A stretch of DNA of 64,000 nucleotides from JAHCHG01 sp041745765 (GCA_041745765.1 JBGTIH010000094.1:113831-177830); one strand, 5' to 3'; shown: positions 18,301 through 25,164, numbered from the stretch's first letter. Notes: generated by a model not told the origin, from the sequence alone. Numbers and translations: made by a program.

Positions 18301-18882
18301 CCACTCACCGTTGGAAGGAGTCCAGCGGGCAAAGTCTGATTTACTGTCACCGGCGAAATTGTATGCCGTATTATTAAATGCCGTTTCGGTGGTTAAAAGA
18401 TTGGCGGTCGTTTCAGCCGTCGCCGTGGAAAATCCGAGAAAAGCTCCTAAAGTCGCCGAGGCGGAAAACGCAGAAGATGACATAAAAGAATAAAGCGGAG
18501 AAACGGGCTGCGCCATCTTAAAACCTTCCGGCAAAACCGGAGCGGTTACGGCATTCACAAGACTGCTGTAACCGTTGATAATCGAAGTATTAAAACTCGA
18601 AACGGAAGCGAGGGTTTTAGCGGAAACCGAATCGGCAGAAGAAAGATTGAACGCTTGCGGCGGAGCGGAAACCGGCGCGCTGAAGTTCATTTTCAAAGTG
18701 GATGCCGGAACCTGCGCGGAAGTTCTACCGAATCCGCCGAAGAAAATCAAAGGCATCAAGAGTGCAGTAATCAAAACGAGCGCGAGAACTTTCGCCGCCA
18801 AATAGTTGCGGGTAATAAACCCCACTGCCTTCAAGAGATTTGTTGTGCCCGTTGAGGTGAAATTCATTCGATATTTTTTCAT
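12328..18882 (-). CDS. Giant FG-GAP/RHS-repeat surface protein with HExxH C-terminal tip
   Basis: 2184 residues. Residues about 25-57 form a membrane/signal segment (VLALVLITALLMPLIFFGG). Residues about 175-450 hold six FG-GAP/VCBS-like repeats with P-x-DYDGDGxTDLAVYRPS-G-W, likely calcium-binding beta-propeller blades. Residues about 470-1750 are the RHS core with many YD repeats (YDGHGRVKTK, YDKAGRLNAV, YDNLGRPAEG, YDAAGRSIKM). The junction ELDPLGGNVGL near 1829 takes the place of the usual DPxG boundary of polymorphic toxins. The tip (about 1890-2184) carries HELMH at 2108-2112, a zinc-peptidase motif. Leader AGGAAG precedes the ATG. RHS proteins form a shell around a cleaved C-terminal toxin; toxin function here is inferred. 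The gene is GC-richer than its AT-rich small neighbours. Confidence 0.9.
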   Translation of the reverse strand: MKKYRMNFTSTGTTNLLKAVGFITRNYLAAKVLALVLITALLMPLIFFGGFGRTSAQVPASTLKMNFSAPVSAPPQAFNLSSADSVSAKTLASVSSFNTSIINGYSSLVNAVTAPVLPEGFKMAQPVSPLYSFMSSSAFSASATLGAFLGFSTATAETTANLLTTETAFNNTAYNFAGDSKSDFARWTPSNGEWSIKPSGGGTNIIFSLGNSASVLAPGDFDGDLITDPAVFNAGTWTIKPSGGGSQYTISFGTSGDIPATGDYNGDGRSDYAIFRPSSGTFWIQLSSDLSYYSESFGAAGDIPVPGDYDGDGITDLAVYRPSEGVWYIKQSSNGITINPPWGVATDIPVPADYDGDGITDLAVYRPSSGTWYIYKSTGGGYIQQTWGNYGDQPVPADYDGDGKADLAIWRPKTGVWFTYKSCNYDNSCGANPPYIYETLGMNGDVPVAAAYIKKIGGLVQDYDLAKLRLSPKNATGGTDLYSRNFSWGTGLVGLPGRAGLGAGFGISYNSLVWLKDTQNDVMIFDPDQSNVSPGFKMGFPTIEPVYYDKDTKNFSYLMVTPSGGRVEFQQTAASDTYETVDSSYVQLKTNGASSPNDPVDDITITITGTDGTQMNYEWLAGAFRCNQIKDRNGNYITIVHDEYGLLRTVTDTLGRVITVGYDTEFYPTSITQQWQTNNGQSSTTTTHTWASFAYTTKTISTNFHSSLGVFGPGNGTSIKVLQKVTYSDGSYTTFDYNGYGQVWKVNNYAADWNVLNYVRTNLETPAANQTDCPRFSETRSWVKNFNLDEYNQEQEVVVTNEMTTGHQIPDMDGNTVTASRIQVAMQNHPHENITNIYVGESGWMESLPILVNDYANGNTGTPIRSNRTKWTQDDENLAFIKNPRVVETRISDPANTKRTTIDYYMLDQTASYYGLVSEIAVYDTDQTTVLKKEVTEYLVDEAYFSRRMVGLPSKKILYGRDETGVLTFAAVREFGYDEEDFTQEANQNISNVMQHDTVNFGASLVAGRGNLTSVTRQDVTGQTAAAVSKLRYDTAGSVVAQIDPLGRKARIEYADSFNDGGNTRGTFAYPTKIFDAANNYSEVKYRFDTGANVWAKSPAPENQTQGKITEREFDAYGRLFKQKIVNTGAYTRYEYPANGVQSKVYATITDTNNNGADAADEVMSESWTDGAGRVLMSRTEHPGSTGGWSGSRAEYDILGRIKRQSVPTEINSSWNPAGDDAQRGFLWTYQKYDWMDRVVRRINTDGVDSPNLNESDVLISYEGCGCAGGLVTTVKGEEIVERDWEGLNPQSLGRRTQKIYQDILGRAYKTEILNWDNSVYSTVETVFNGRDQAVTVTQTEAATSTSQTTVMSYDGHGRVKTKKRPEQTSATSYNYHQDDSISTVVDARGASTNYSYNDVRGLLTNISYAVPGGSTIPAAPPVSFSYDALGNRTQMTDGLGTVAYSYNQLSQMTSETRQFNDTLANAPLSGNGFRLEYEYTLSGQLKSLKDPFDDRIDYAHDKAGRLNAVNGTPFAGFTNYAGNPQYRAWGGLKTLTYGNGAQMTMTFNNRLQADYFELIGTSSTNPEIMKKNYAYYADGNLRKVEDLKNSRFDRLIKYDNLGRPAEGKSSMEARGTTAQPSEMEHQLPYRQSYQYDAFNNMTQRNNLHWGIESWYGESNNLNYTYQNNRITNQGWQHDADGRVTASDFPDRYIHMTYDAAGRSIKMVRPVEKEIERFYSGEGREVKRKEKTFYNDDWVIKPTKYFIRSSVLGGEVVSEVDATGRKRKTFVRGAGVVLAWQTVSYYNNTTTEYVNFEHRDASGMSYRSTQSNGIDIYSEGAEGSPAELDPLGGNVGLSTPYIEITVPPEPGYPTFELLGYESPMYVNGQRVSATLDGIEVPLSLVQSAVQSGSAAQCPNNNCGPRVYQFNGQNVLSSPFMAYANGTSGFWIDANDPNSPAPPPGVIDGGGVITRFVQVSTYFNVSWDTRWTPRRISDNEAKVLKDTVKATLDRTEECRKYIVDLINQVAKNHSAEVVSTDIEKLFDIVLNSRGPGATTNTSGGIWLTGNDRSGASVAINHWKYIGGPKHATLLLNFALLRSDFPNNNREQNILWFSTSQVNGGIITIHELMHVAVKGAGNDFHFATAAAQLAGDDPPVFEPTIGANGNILVGTNSKASAYWQSRLSVACDFEQNSLYPVTRLYK
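13235..13607. repeat. Diverged direct repeat of the RHS core/tip junction (copy in RHS gene)
   Basis: Partner of 11375-11755. Similarity begins just before the TGRKRKTF coding block and fades after MYVNGQRVSATLDG, exactly where the two tips diverge. Confidence 0.8.
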
Positions 18883-19249
18883 CTTCTTTTTCTTCCTGTA
18901 TTTTTATTTGTCCTTACTTATTCCTTCTTTTCACCTTTCACCTTTTCATTTATTGTTTCGCACAAAAAATATCTTTCGGTAAAACGCTTTTTAGAGCATT
19001 AACAGGCTGGTTGCTGAGAACACTTCTGACTCATTATTATTTAAGGGGGTTTTTAAGGGGATTGGGATTTTGTTGGATACTAAAATATCATAACCCCCTG
19101 AAAAAAGGCAAGAAAAATTTTCATCAGTAATCAATAAGCTAAATATCAAGCAGTTTGAGCTGATACGAAAAATTTCTAAGACACCAAATAAAATCCGATA
19201 AGATACCAGATTATTTTGTGTGATTATTCTTATTTTTGTGAGAAACTTT
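18883..19249. other. Leader and subterminal region at the right end of the mobile element
   Basis: No gene. It must contain the RHS promoter, though no clear -35/-10 was found. GGGGGT near 19045 and ACCCCC near 19095 could pair. 19175-19210 contains AAGACACCA and AAGATACCA as near repeats, and CACAAAA-type motifs recur near both ends of the element (right end 19210-19260, left end 6845-6895), which may be transposase contact sites. Confidence 0.4.
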
Positions 19250-19274
19250 ATTTTTGTGCAACGCTAGTCTTAAA
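19250..19274. repeat. Right end of mobile element: 16-bp inverted repeat plus 9-bp target duplication
   Basis: 19250-19265 is ATTTTTGTGCAACGCT, exact reverse complement of 6837-6852. 19266-19274 is AGTCTTAAA, identical to 6828-6836. Confidence 0.92.
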
Positions 19275-19282
19275 TTTACAAA

Positions 19283-19750
19283 TTATTCCAGTTTATTCAT
19301 TTTATTAAATATATTTAACTGAAAAATCAAATTTAATAAAACTCCTAAGATGCCGCCTACCAGACAATGTATACCAAATGAAAAAATTGCTTCTCTGGAT
19401 ATTTCTGAAATATCAATGCCGCCATCTAAAAATAAAATAATAATAACAGGCGTAAAACCATTGATTATAAAACCCAAGAAAAAAGAAAATATTTTATCAG
19501 CGCGACTACCGATTACTACTAAACCCGCAACACTTCCGCTGATTAATCCATCGATAAACCCTATGACTCCCATCATTAGAGAGGCAATATTTCTTTCGAG
19601 ATTGAGGCATCCCATCATAGCTCCACAGGCAGTATTAGATTTGTTAAAAAAATAATTTAGCACATACCATAAAATTCCGGTAAATATACTAAAAATTATT
19701 GCCCCGACAATACTTCCTAAAGTTGCTATTAAAATTCGTCTTTTGTTCAT
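19283..19750 (-). CDS. Small multi-pass membrane protein, unknown function
   Basis: 155 residues with four predicted hydrophobic helices: about 8-32, 55-80 (Gly-rich), 88-108 and 122-148. The loop after helix 1 holds CGAMMGC, two Cys that could pair or bind metal. No family recognised. The stop codon is only 9 bases from the target duplication of the mobile element, so its original 3' region, probably including the hairpin at 6785-6821, has been displaced by the insertion. Confidence 0.6.
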   Translation of the reverse strand: MNKRRILIATLGSIVGAIIFSIFTGILWYVLNYFFNKSNTACGAMMGCLNLERNIASLMMGVIGFIDGLISGSVAGLVVIGSRADKIFSFFLGFIINGFTPVIIILFLDGGIDISEISREAIFSFGIHCLVGGILGVLLNLIFQLNIFNKMNKLE

Positions 19751-19955
19751 AAAATAGTTTTAGAGTTAAAACTTGTTTATCAATTACAAGCATTGTTAGA
19801 ATTATATCTGAAATTAAGATTTTTGTTCTTTTTATTTTTTTGCTTCAAACTTGCAAGAGATAAATTTCTCATTTAAACTTTGTAATTTCGGAAAACTCCG
19901 ATATTTTACAGCAATTATTTATTAACATTTATTTAAGAAAAGGATATTCAAAACT

Positions 19956-21017
19956 ATGAAAAGAGTAGGTATTTTAGCGGGACGCGAACTGACGTTTCCC
20001 GAATCAATTATTAAAAGCATCAATGAAAAAAGCAAGGGAAAAGTAGTTGCCGAAATGGTTAAGATCGGCGGAATTCGTCTGGACGAACAGAAGAAATACG
20101 ACGTAATTATTGACCGTATTTCGCACGAAATCCCGTATTATCGCGCAACTTTGAAGCGTTTTGCGCTTGAAGGCACATATATTATCAACAATCCGTTCTG
20201 GTGGTCGGCGGACGACAAATTTTTTAACTTTAGTCTGGCGGCAAAACTCGGCGTGGCGATTCCCAAAACCGTTTTGCTTCCACAGGAAAAATATATTCCC
20301 GATGTTACTTCGGAATCTTTGCGAAATCTTGAATTTCCGCTTGATTGGGAAGGAATCTGCGAATATGTCGGTTTTCCGGCATTTTTGAAACCGTTTGACG
20401 GCGGCGGCTGGAAAAATGTTTCCAAAGTTTATTCTTTGGAAGAACTCTGGCACGTTTATAATCAAACCGGAACGCTCTGTATGACTTTGCAGGAAGGCAT
20501 CGAATACGATCAATTCGTTCGCTGCTATTGCGTCGGTCAGGAAAAGGTTCTGATTATGCCGTATGATCCTTCAAAACCGTATCTATCGGGAATGCAATAC
20601 GTTAATGTTGATGATTATCTCTCGCCCGAACTCCACGCACGGGTTGAAAAAGATGTCATTACGATCTGCAAAGCTCTCGGTTATGACCTGAATACGGTTG
20701 AATTTGCGATCAAAGACGGAATTCCTTACGCGATTGATTTTATGAATCCCGCGCCGGATGCGGAACTCGCTTCGGTCGGCGAATATAATCACAACTGGAT
20801 CGTCAACGCGATGACCGATTTTATCTTTAAAAAACTCGAAGAAGGCTTCGAAACTCCGGAATACATCTGGACTTCGATGCTCAATCCGAAGAAGGAAACA
20901 AAAAAACCGGCAAGCAAAGCCAAAACAACCAAAGCCGCGCCGAAAGCTAAGGCAACAAAAACGACCAAATCGGCGGCAAAAACGACTAAATCAAAAAAGG
21001 CTTCAAACGCCGAATAA
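19956..21017 (+). CDS. ATP-grasp (RimK/glutathione-synthetase-like) protein with Lys/Ala-rich tail
   Basis: 353 residues, cytosolic. Residues 1-300 fit an ATP-grasp ligase: N-terminal Rossmann-like part (VGILAGRELTFPESIIKSIN), ATP-binding VGFPAFLKPFDGGGWKNVSK near 147-166, and the metal-binding end GIPYAIDFMNPAPD near 255-270. Such enzymes join a carboxylate to an amine with ATP; substrate unknown. Residues about 310-353 are almost only K, A, T, P, S in AKTTK-like units, like a histone H1 or bacterial DNA-compaction tail, which is unusual on an ATP-grasp enzyme. Start supported by AAAGGA about 11 bases upstream. Stands alone as a plus-strand gene. Confidence 0.82.
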   Translation: MKRVGILAGRELTFPESIIKSINEKSKGKVVAEMVKIGGIRLDEQKKYDVIIDRISHEIPYYRATLKRFALEGTYIINNPFWWSADDKFFNFSLAAKLGVAIPKTVLLPQEKYIPDVTSESLRNLEFPLDWEGICEYVGFPAFLKPFDGGGWKNVSKVYSLEELWHVYNQTGTLCMTLQEGIEYDQFVRCYCVGQEKVLIMPYDPSKPYLSGMQYVNVDDYLSPELHARVEKDVITICKALGYDLNTVEFAIKDGIPYAIDFMNPAPDAELASVGEYNHNWIVNAMTDFIFKKLEEGFETPEYIWTSMLNPKKETKKPASKAKTTKAAPKAKATKTTKSAAKTTKSKKASNAE

Positions 21018-21032
21018 CTGATTAAAACGCGA

Positions 21033-21075
21033 AGCGGACTGGAGCGTAAGCGGGACGCATACGCTCCAGTCCGCT
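21033..21075. repeat. Perfect 16-bp palindrome, possible terminator or dispersed repeat
   Basis: AGCGGACTGGAGCGTA (21033-21048) pairs perfectly with 21060-21075 around an 11-base loop, extended by CGCG outside. It lies between the convergent ATP-grasp and VWFA genes. There is no T-run, so a REP-like dispersed palindrome is as likely as a terminator. Confidence 0.7.
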
Positions 21076-21098
21076 AACGCGCTATTATTCCGTTGAAA

Positions 21099-22232
21099 TT
21101 ATTTTAAGTTTTGAATCACGACAATTTTCTGTCTTGAACGAACTTTCACGCCGTCGAGATATGAACCGACGCGGATTTTTCGCGGTTCTTTGTTATCTGA
21201 TTCCGCGAAAGGTTTGGTCGGCGAATATGTAACGACGTAATTTGAATCAACCGCTTCGGCAATTTCGACGGCGAATTTCCAGATTGTTTCCAATTCTTCC
21301 GGCGCGTGTGATAATCCGCCCGTGTCTTCTGCGACGCTTTTCAATTCCGTTTCGCTTTTTTCCCAATCTTCGCGTTTTTGCCGGACAATTTTTCGGTATT
21401 TATTATCAAGCCGGACGATCAATAATCTTTCCGCTTTCATAAAACGCCGGAAATCATCTTTAAATTGTCTGTCTATCGAATTGATAATGCCTTCGAGAAC
21501 AAAATCAGGCACACGATCCGGTTCTTTTGCTTCGCCGAATTGAATTCGGCGCGAAGCTCGTTCGGCGCGTTTCGCTTCCATTTTGTTATAGCCGATAAAA
21601 TGAAAAGTGATATTAGCGGCAAGCAGATTTTGCAGAGCGTCTTGGCGTTCCGTTGAAGTCGCAACGCCGTCCAGACCGTCGCCGATATAAATCAGATGAC
21701 GATTTTCCAAAGGACGCGATTTAAACATTTCGATTGCCGTATTGATCGCGCCGGAAAATTGCGAACGGTTGCCGCCGAAAAGTTTTTTCTCCAAATCGGT
21801 AAAAAGTTTTTCTTTATCGCTCGTCCAATCGGAAACGGTTTCGATTTTATTGTAAGCCTGCATCACGGCAAACGAATTTTCGGCGGAAATTTTTTCAACC
21901 AGAATCTGCGCCGTAAGGCGCGATTTCTCAATCGTTTTGGCAAAATTCAGATTCCCGCCCGTATCGAGCAAAATCAAAACATTTACCGGAACGCGCTCGA
22001 TGCTCGTTACGGTCTGCGGATCTCCGCTTTCGACGATCAATAAATCATCAGCAGTCAATTTGGGAACACTTTTCCCATAAACACTTTGCACGGTTACATT
22101 TAATTTGACTTCTTCGGTAAAAACCTCAACCGTTTCATCAGCGGGCGGAGTCGGCTTCGTTTCCTGAGCAATTCCGTGAATTGAAAATGTGAAGACATAA
22201 GCGAGAATCAAATAGTATTTTCTTATTTTCAT
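21099..22232 (-). CDS. Secreted VWFA-related protein, acidobacterial type
   Basis: 377 residues. Signal peptide (MKIRKYYLILAYVFTFSIHGIA), then FTEEVKLNVTVQSVYGKSVPKLTADDLLIVESG, the usual opening of the VWFA-related domain family that is expanded in Acidobacteria, and the VWA fold (PVNVLILLDTGGNLNFAK to IYIGDGLDG). The metal-ion site DxSxS is degenerate here (DTGGN), so metal-dependent ligand binding is doubtful. C-terminus YVVTYSPTKP is typical. Likely periplasmic or exported; role unknown. Confidence 0.85.
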   Translation of the reverse strand: MKIRKYYLILAYVFTFSIHGIAQETKPTPPADETVEVFTEEVKLNVTVQSVYGKSVPKLTADDLLIVESGDPQTVTSIERVPVNVLILLDTGGNLNFAKTIEKSRLTAQILVEKISAENSFAVMQAYNKIETVSDWTSDKEKLFTDLEKKLFGGNRSQFSGAINTAIEMFKSRPLENRHLIYIGDGLDGVATSTERQDALQNLLAANITFHFIGYNKMEAKRAERASRRIQFGEAKEPDRVPDFVLEGIINSIDRQFKDDFRRFMKAERLLIVRLDNKYRKIVRQKREDWEKSETELKSVAEDTGGLSHAPEELETIWKFAVEIAEAVDSNYVVTYSPTKPFAESDNKEPRKIRVGSYLDGVKVRSRQKIVVIQNLK

Positions 22233-22256
22233 AAAAAGCCTAAAAATATATTCAAA

Positions 22257-22348
22257 TCAGTATAGCGAAACCTTCTAGTGAGCAGGTTTATTATCAATCA
22301 ACTTGAATTTAATTGAAACAGGCTCACTAGAAGGTTTCGCTATACTGA
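22257..22348. repeat. Long palindromic repeat, copy 1 (27-bp perfect arms)
   Basis: 22257-22283 (begins TCAGTATAGCGAAACC, ends TAGTGAGC) is the exact reverse complement of 22322-22348, with a 38-base AT-rich loop. A second member of the same design lies at 25438-25526. Both stand just past the stop of a minus-strand gene. Confidence 0.92.
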
Positions 22349-22370
22349 TTTTTCAAACATTCTCAAATTG

Positions 22371-23114
22371 TTAAAACCGAAACCCGAAACCCGTGCTGAA
22401 TTGAAAAGTATGGCGCGTAAAAGCCGGATTGAATTCTTTAGGTTCTAACGCCCGATAACGAATAATCGTATCGCCAATATCAAATCTCAAAACAGTATTT
22501 TTCGACGGATAATATTCAACCACTCCGCCGACATCAACCGAGAAAAAAGTCTTTTTTTGTTCACTTGCCGTAATTAAACCGGGTGATGAAAAACTCAAAT
22601 CCTCGACAACGGGCATTCTTTCAACATAAAAAATTCCCGGTCTGACTTTTCCGAAAACCCCGAACCTTTTTCCCCGTATCCCGATCTTTGGACCTGCAAC
22701 CGCCTGAAACTTTCTCCCTTGCGGTTCGACAAATTTCCTGAAAAATTCATTTGTTCCAATAATTCGCGCACTTTCTCTTCCCGCCGAGGATAATCTGTCA
22801 ACCGGAAAATAATTAGCTTCTACTTCTATTCCTACATTTCTATTAAAATTGTAGGTAAATCTTCCGCCAAGTCCGAATTCGGTTTGATGATTATCTGCTA
22901 AAGGAATAAAGCTATCCACTCCGAAATCTATATCAAAAATCAAGGCATCATCTTCATAACTTCTTTGTCTTATAACAGTTGTTTGTCCGCCGATTTCATA
23001 TTTTTTTATTTTTTCTATATCGGAATCTTCTGAAATTTGTGCCAATGCTAATGAATTTAGCGATATAAATAATAGAATTATGGATATCAAATAATTGATA
23101 ATTTTGTCTTTCAT
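22371..23114 (-). CDS. Putative outer-membrane beta-barrel protein
   Basis: 247 residues. Signal peptide ending ALA-Q near residue 25. The mature part alternates polar and hydrophobic residues in short strands (FTYNFNRNVGIEVEANYFPV, FSVDVGGVVEYYPSKNTVLRFDIGD) and ends in an aromatic residue (FSTGFGFRF), as expected of outer-membrane barrels. About eight strands fit an OmpA/OmpX-sized barrel. No ligand can be named. Confidence 0.75.
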   Translation of the reverse strand: MKDKIINYLISIILLFISLNSLALAQISEDSDIEKIKKYEIGGQTTVIRQRSYEDDALIFDIDFGVDSFIPLADNHQTEFGLGGRFTYNFNRNVGIEVEANYFPVDRLSSAGRESARIIGTNEFFRKFVEPQGRKFQAVAGPKIGIRGKRFGVFGKVRPGIFYVERMPVVEDLSFSSPGLITASEQKKTFFSVDVGGVVEYYPSKNTVLRFDIGDTIIRYRALEPKEFNPAFTRHTFQFSTGFGFRF

Positions 23115-23331
23115 TTGTTTTTCCTCGATTTAATTTGAAGACTTTTTGCGAGGTTTAGATGATATAAATATTATCCAAACCTCGTAAATTTAATTATTTA
23201 GAAATTTATACCAAACTGCGTGAATAAAATGAGATTAAAACAACTTCAATAATAGCGGTCAGCTAATAAATAGCGGCTTTTAGCTAATTTAACAACTGAT
23301 TTTGTTCTCATTTTTTAAGTGCAACTTGGTA

Positions 23332-24135
23332 TTAGTTTTGTTCAGGATTGCAGGGAAGTTGCGGTTGATCCGGTAAAGGCGGATCACAATCATCGCCTCC
23401 ACCGGGCGGGGGCAACGGCGGCGGCGGATTTCCGTAAATGGTCATTGTTGCCGCCCCGATAATTTCCCAAGTTCCATCGGGATTTATATTATGAACAGCA
23501 ACCGTGTATGTTCCATTATAAACCTGACTCAAATCAGGAACATTTACGGAAATGCCTTCTATTTCTCCGTTGTCATATAAAAGCTGCCCGCTCGTGGTTG
23601 AAGCTACAATAGTGCCGAATTCATTATAGTAAGCAAGCACCGGAGTTCCATTTAAACTATCAATACCTTTTCCGCTAAATGTAATCGTAGAAGGCGGATT
23701 TAGGGCATCAATATTATCCGGCGATGCAGTAAAACTAAAAAATCGCGGAACACAGTTTAGCCGTTCAAAACTTCCAAGATTTACATTTCTATCTTCGGTT
23801 GTAAAAGTAAGACATAAACTTCCGGTAAAGCTGGGTCCGTAAGTCAGTCGCCAAACTCCTGGCACTCTTACATTCGGAACTTGGGTCAATCCGGCTCCGC
23901 TGGTTTCAAAAATGATAAAAGAATTTAAAGACCCGTTTGTTCCGCTTCCGCTTATAAATGTTCCGTCAACTCTTGCAATAGTCGGAATTCCATTTGCTAA
24001 AACTTGTACAAAAAAACCTCTGTTCGGGTCTTGATTATTACCGCCGCCACTACCACCACCGCTGCAACCGACAAAAAATAAAGTTAAACTTCCCAAAATA
24101 CACAATGTAACAAAGTTAATAATTTTTCTTTTCAT
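23332..24135 (-). CDS. Putative lipoprotein with Gly-rich start and Pro-rich end
   Basis: 267 residues. Signal peptide with lipobox VGC (LTLFFVGCSGGGSGGG), so probably lipid-anchored, followed by a Gly/Ser linker. Residues about 130-240 (FSFTASPDNIDALNPPSTITFSG to GTYTVAVHN) resemble an IPT/TIG Ig-like fold. The end is a Pro/Gly run (NPPPPLPPPGGG) with two Cys near CDPPLPDQPQLPC. Function unknown. It starts 17 bases after the next upstream gene ends, so the two are probably co-transcribed. Confidence 0.7.
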   Translation of the reverse strand: MKRKIINFVTLCILGSLTLFFVGCSGGGSGGGNNQDPNRGFFVQVLANGIPTIARVDGTFISGSGTNGSLNSFIIFETSGAGLTQVPNVRVPGVWRLTYGPSFTGSLCLTFTTEDRNVNLGSFERLNCVPRFFSFTASPDNIDALNPPSTITFSGKGIDSLNGTPVLAYYNEFGTIVASTTSGQLLYDNGEIEGISVNVPDLSQVYNGTYTVAVHNINPDGTWEIIGAATMTIYGNPPPPLPPPGGGDDCDPPLPDQPQLPCNPEQN

Positions 24136-24152
24136 GATTTTCTTCCTCCTTT

Positions 24153-24914
24153 TTACTGTTCAATCCCCAAAGTGTTAAGCGTTATGGTTGATAATTGCCA
24201 CGCATCCGAAGCTGAAGCCGAAGAAGCGGCAATCCGCAATCTTTCCCGCATTTCCTGACCTCGGCTTTGTGCCGGATGCGGTGAACTGCTTCGACCCGGA
24301 CGATTATCGTGCATCTCGTTCCAGCGGTTTCTGCGCTCTGTTTTTGTCAGTTGATAATCCTGATTAAGCAGTTTTTGCTGAATCATCAAAGACAAAATCA
24401 AAACAGATTCGGCGGGCGACATTTCTGTATCAAGTCCTGCCCCGACCGTCCTGGGTTGAACACTTTGAGTTTTTTGACTGATGAGATGTGGAAAATTCGG
24501 AAGTAATGTAAGTCGGAGTTTTCTCACTTCATATAAATCGGTTTTAGAATATTCAGGAAGATTGAATTTCTTTACCAAACCATTGACTGTGCGAACGATT
24601 TTTCTTTCGGGAATACCTGCCGATTGCCCCAAACGATAGCGGCTCTCGGCTCTTCCGACGCGCTGTTTTATCGAACTTGCCGTAAAACCGATAAGTTCAC
24701 TTTCAAATCCGGCAACACGAATAACTTCACCGACAAGTTCTTCCGCATCGGCTTGATTTCCGGTTCGCGCATCTATTGCCTTTTGATTAATTGTTTCCAA
24801 AGGATGCGGAATATTTTCCGCTTGAGCTACATTTCTCTCTGACCAAAAAAATAAACCACTACCAAGAGTCGCAAACATACCTAGACTCAAAACAAATAAA
24901 ATTGTTTTTTTCAT
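24153..24914 (-). CDS. Exported protein of unknown function
   Basis: 253 residues from the start at 24914, chosen because GGAG lies 8 bases upstream; a start 11 codons earlier lacks a site. Signal peptide MKKTILFVLSLGMFATLGSG, then Glu/Arg-rich helices (RVGRAESRYRLGQSAGIPER, LLNQDYQLTKTERRNRWNEM). No family recognised. It precedes the lipoprotein gene in what looks like a two-gene unit. Confidence 0.65.
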   Translation of the reverse strand: MKKTILFVLSLGMFATLGSGLFFWSERNVAQAENIPHPLETINQKAIDARTGNQADAEELVGEVIRVAGFESELIGFTASSIKQRVGRAESRYRLGQSAGIPERKIVRTVNGLVKKFNLPEYSKTDLYEVRKLRLTLLPNFPHLISQKTQSVQPRTVGAGLDTEMSPAESVLILSLMIQQKLLNQDYQLTKTERRNRWNEMHDNRPGRSSSPHPAQSRGQEMRERLRIAASSASASDAWQLSTITLNTLGIEQ

Positions 24915-25083
24915 TTTATTTACTCCATATTTTGATGAGAAGAACAAAAAATCAAATGACGGGCGATTTTCCTTCAGTAAAAGACTAATGGAAAAATCTT
25001 TAGCTCATAAATTCTCCGTTCTTTGTTTTGGGTTGAGCCTCAGTTGTGTTTGCGTTATGATGTAAATTGTCTGTCAGGACACA

Positions 25084-25164
25084 TCGTTTGCCCGAAACAC
25101 GGCTAAGACGATGAAAATGAAAATCCCTGTGGTCATTGCTAAAATGTCCGCAGGGGTTTTTCAT
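25084..25164 (-). pseudogene. Possible relic of a ComM/YifB-like gene
   Basis: On the minus strand KNPCGHFSNDHRDFHFH followed by RLSRVSG recalls the NPCPCGxFxDPxRxCxC and YxSRxSGP blocks of ComM Mg-chelatase-like proteins, with residues lost. No further ComM sequence is found around it. It overlaps a hairpin, so chance resemblance is possible. The rest of 24915-25437 holds no gene. Confidence 0.25.
25120..25161 (+). terminator. Terminator-like hairpin of unknown transcript
   Basis: AAAATCCCTGTGG (25120-25132) pairs along its length, with G-U pairs, with CCGCAGGGGTTTTT (25148-25161) and ends in a T-run. No plus-strand gene precedes it; upstream CATCGT/ACGATG (25083-25112) forms another hairpin, so a small RNA is possible. 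Confidence 0.45.

Larger units (their letters stand above)
6837..19265 (-). mobile_element. 12.4-kb transposon carrying transposase and RHS/metallopeptidase cargo
   Basis: Bounded by perfect 16-bp terminal inverted repeats and a 9-bp target duplication. Every protein gene inside is on the minus strand: transposase near the left end, a winged-helix protein, small secreted protein, orphan tip, second small secreted protein and the giant RHS gene next to the right end. A 9-bp duplication is known for IS4-group elements such as IS10 and IS50, and the transposase has the matching Y-(2)-R-(3)-E-(6)-K signature. The size and cargo make it far larger than an ordinary insertion sequence. Alternative: two elements nested, with the transposase belonging to a smaller one inside. 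Confidence 0.8.

Noticed and set aside
25000..25120. Possible cyclic-di-GMP (GEMM-I) riboswitch on the minus strand, suggested by GGGCAAAC and ACGCAAA
   Set aside because: The joining GCC/GGC helix and the second stem of that riboswitch are missing.
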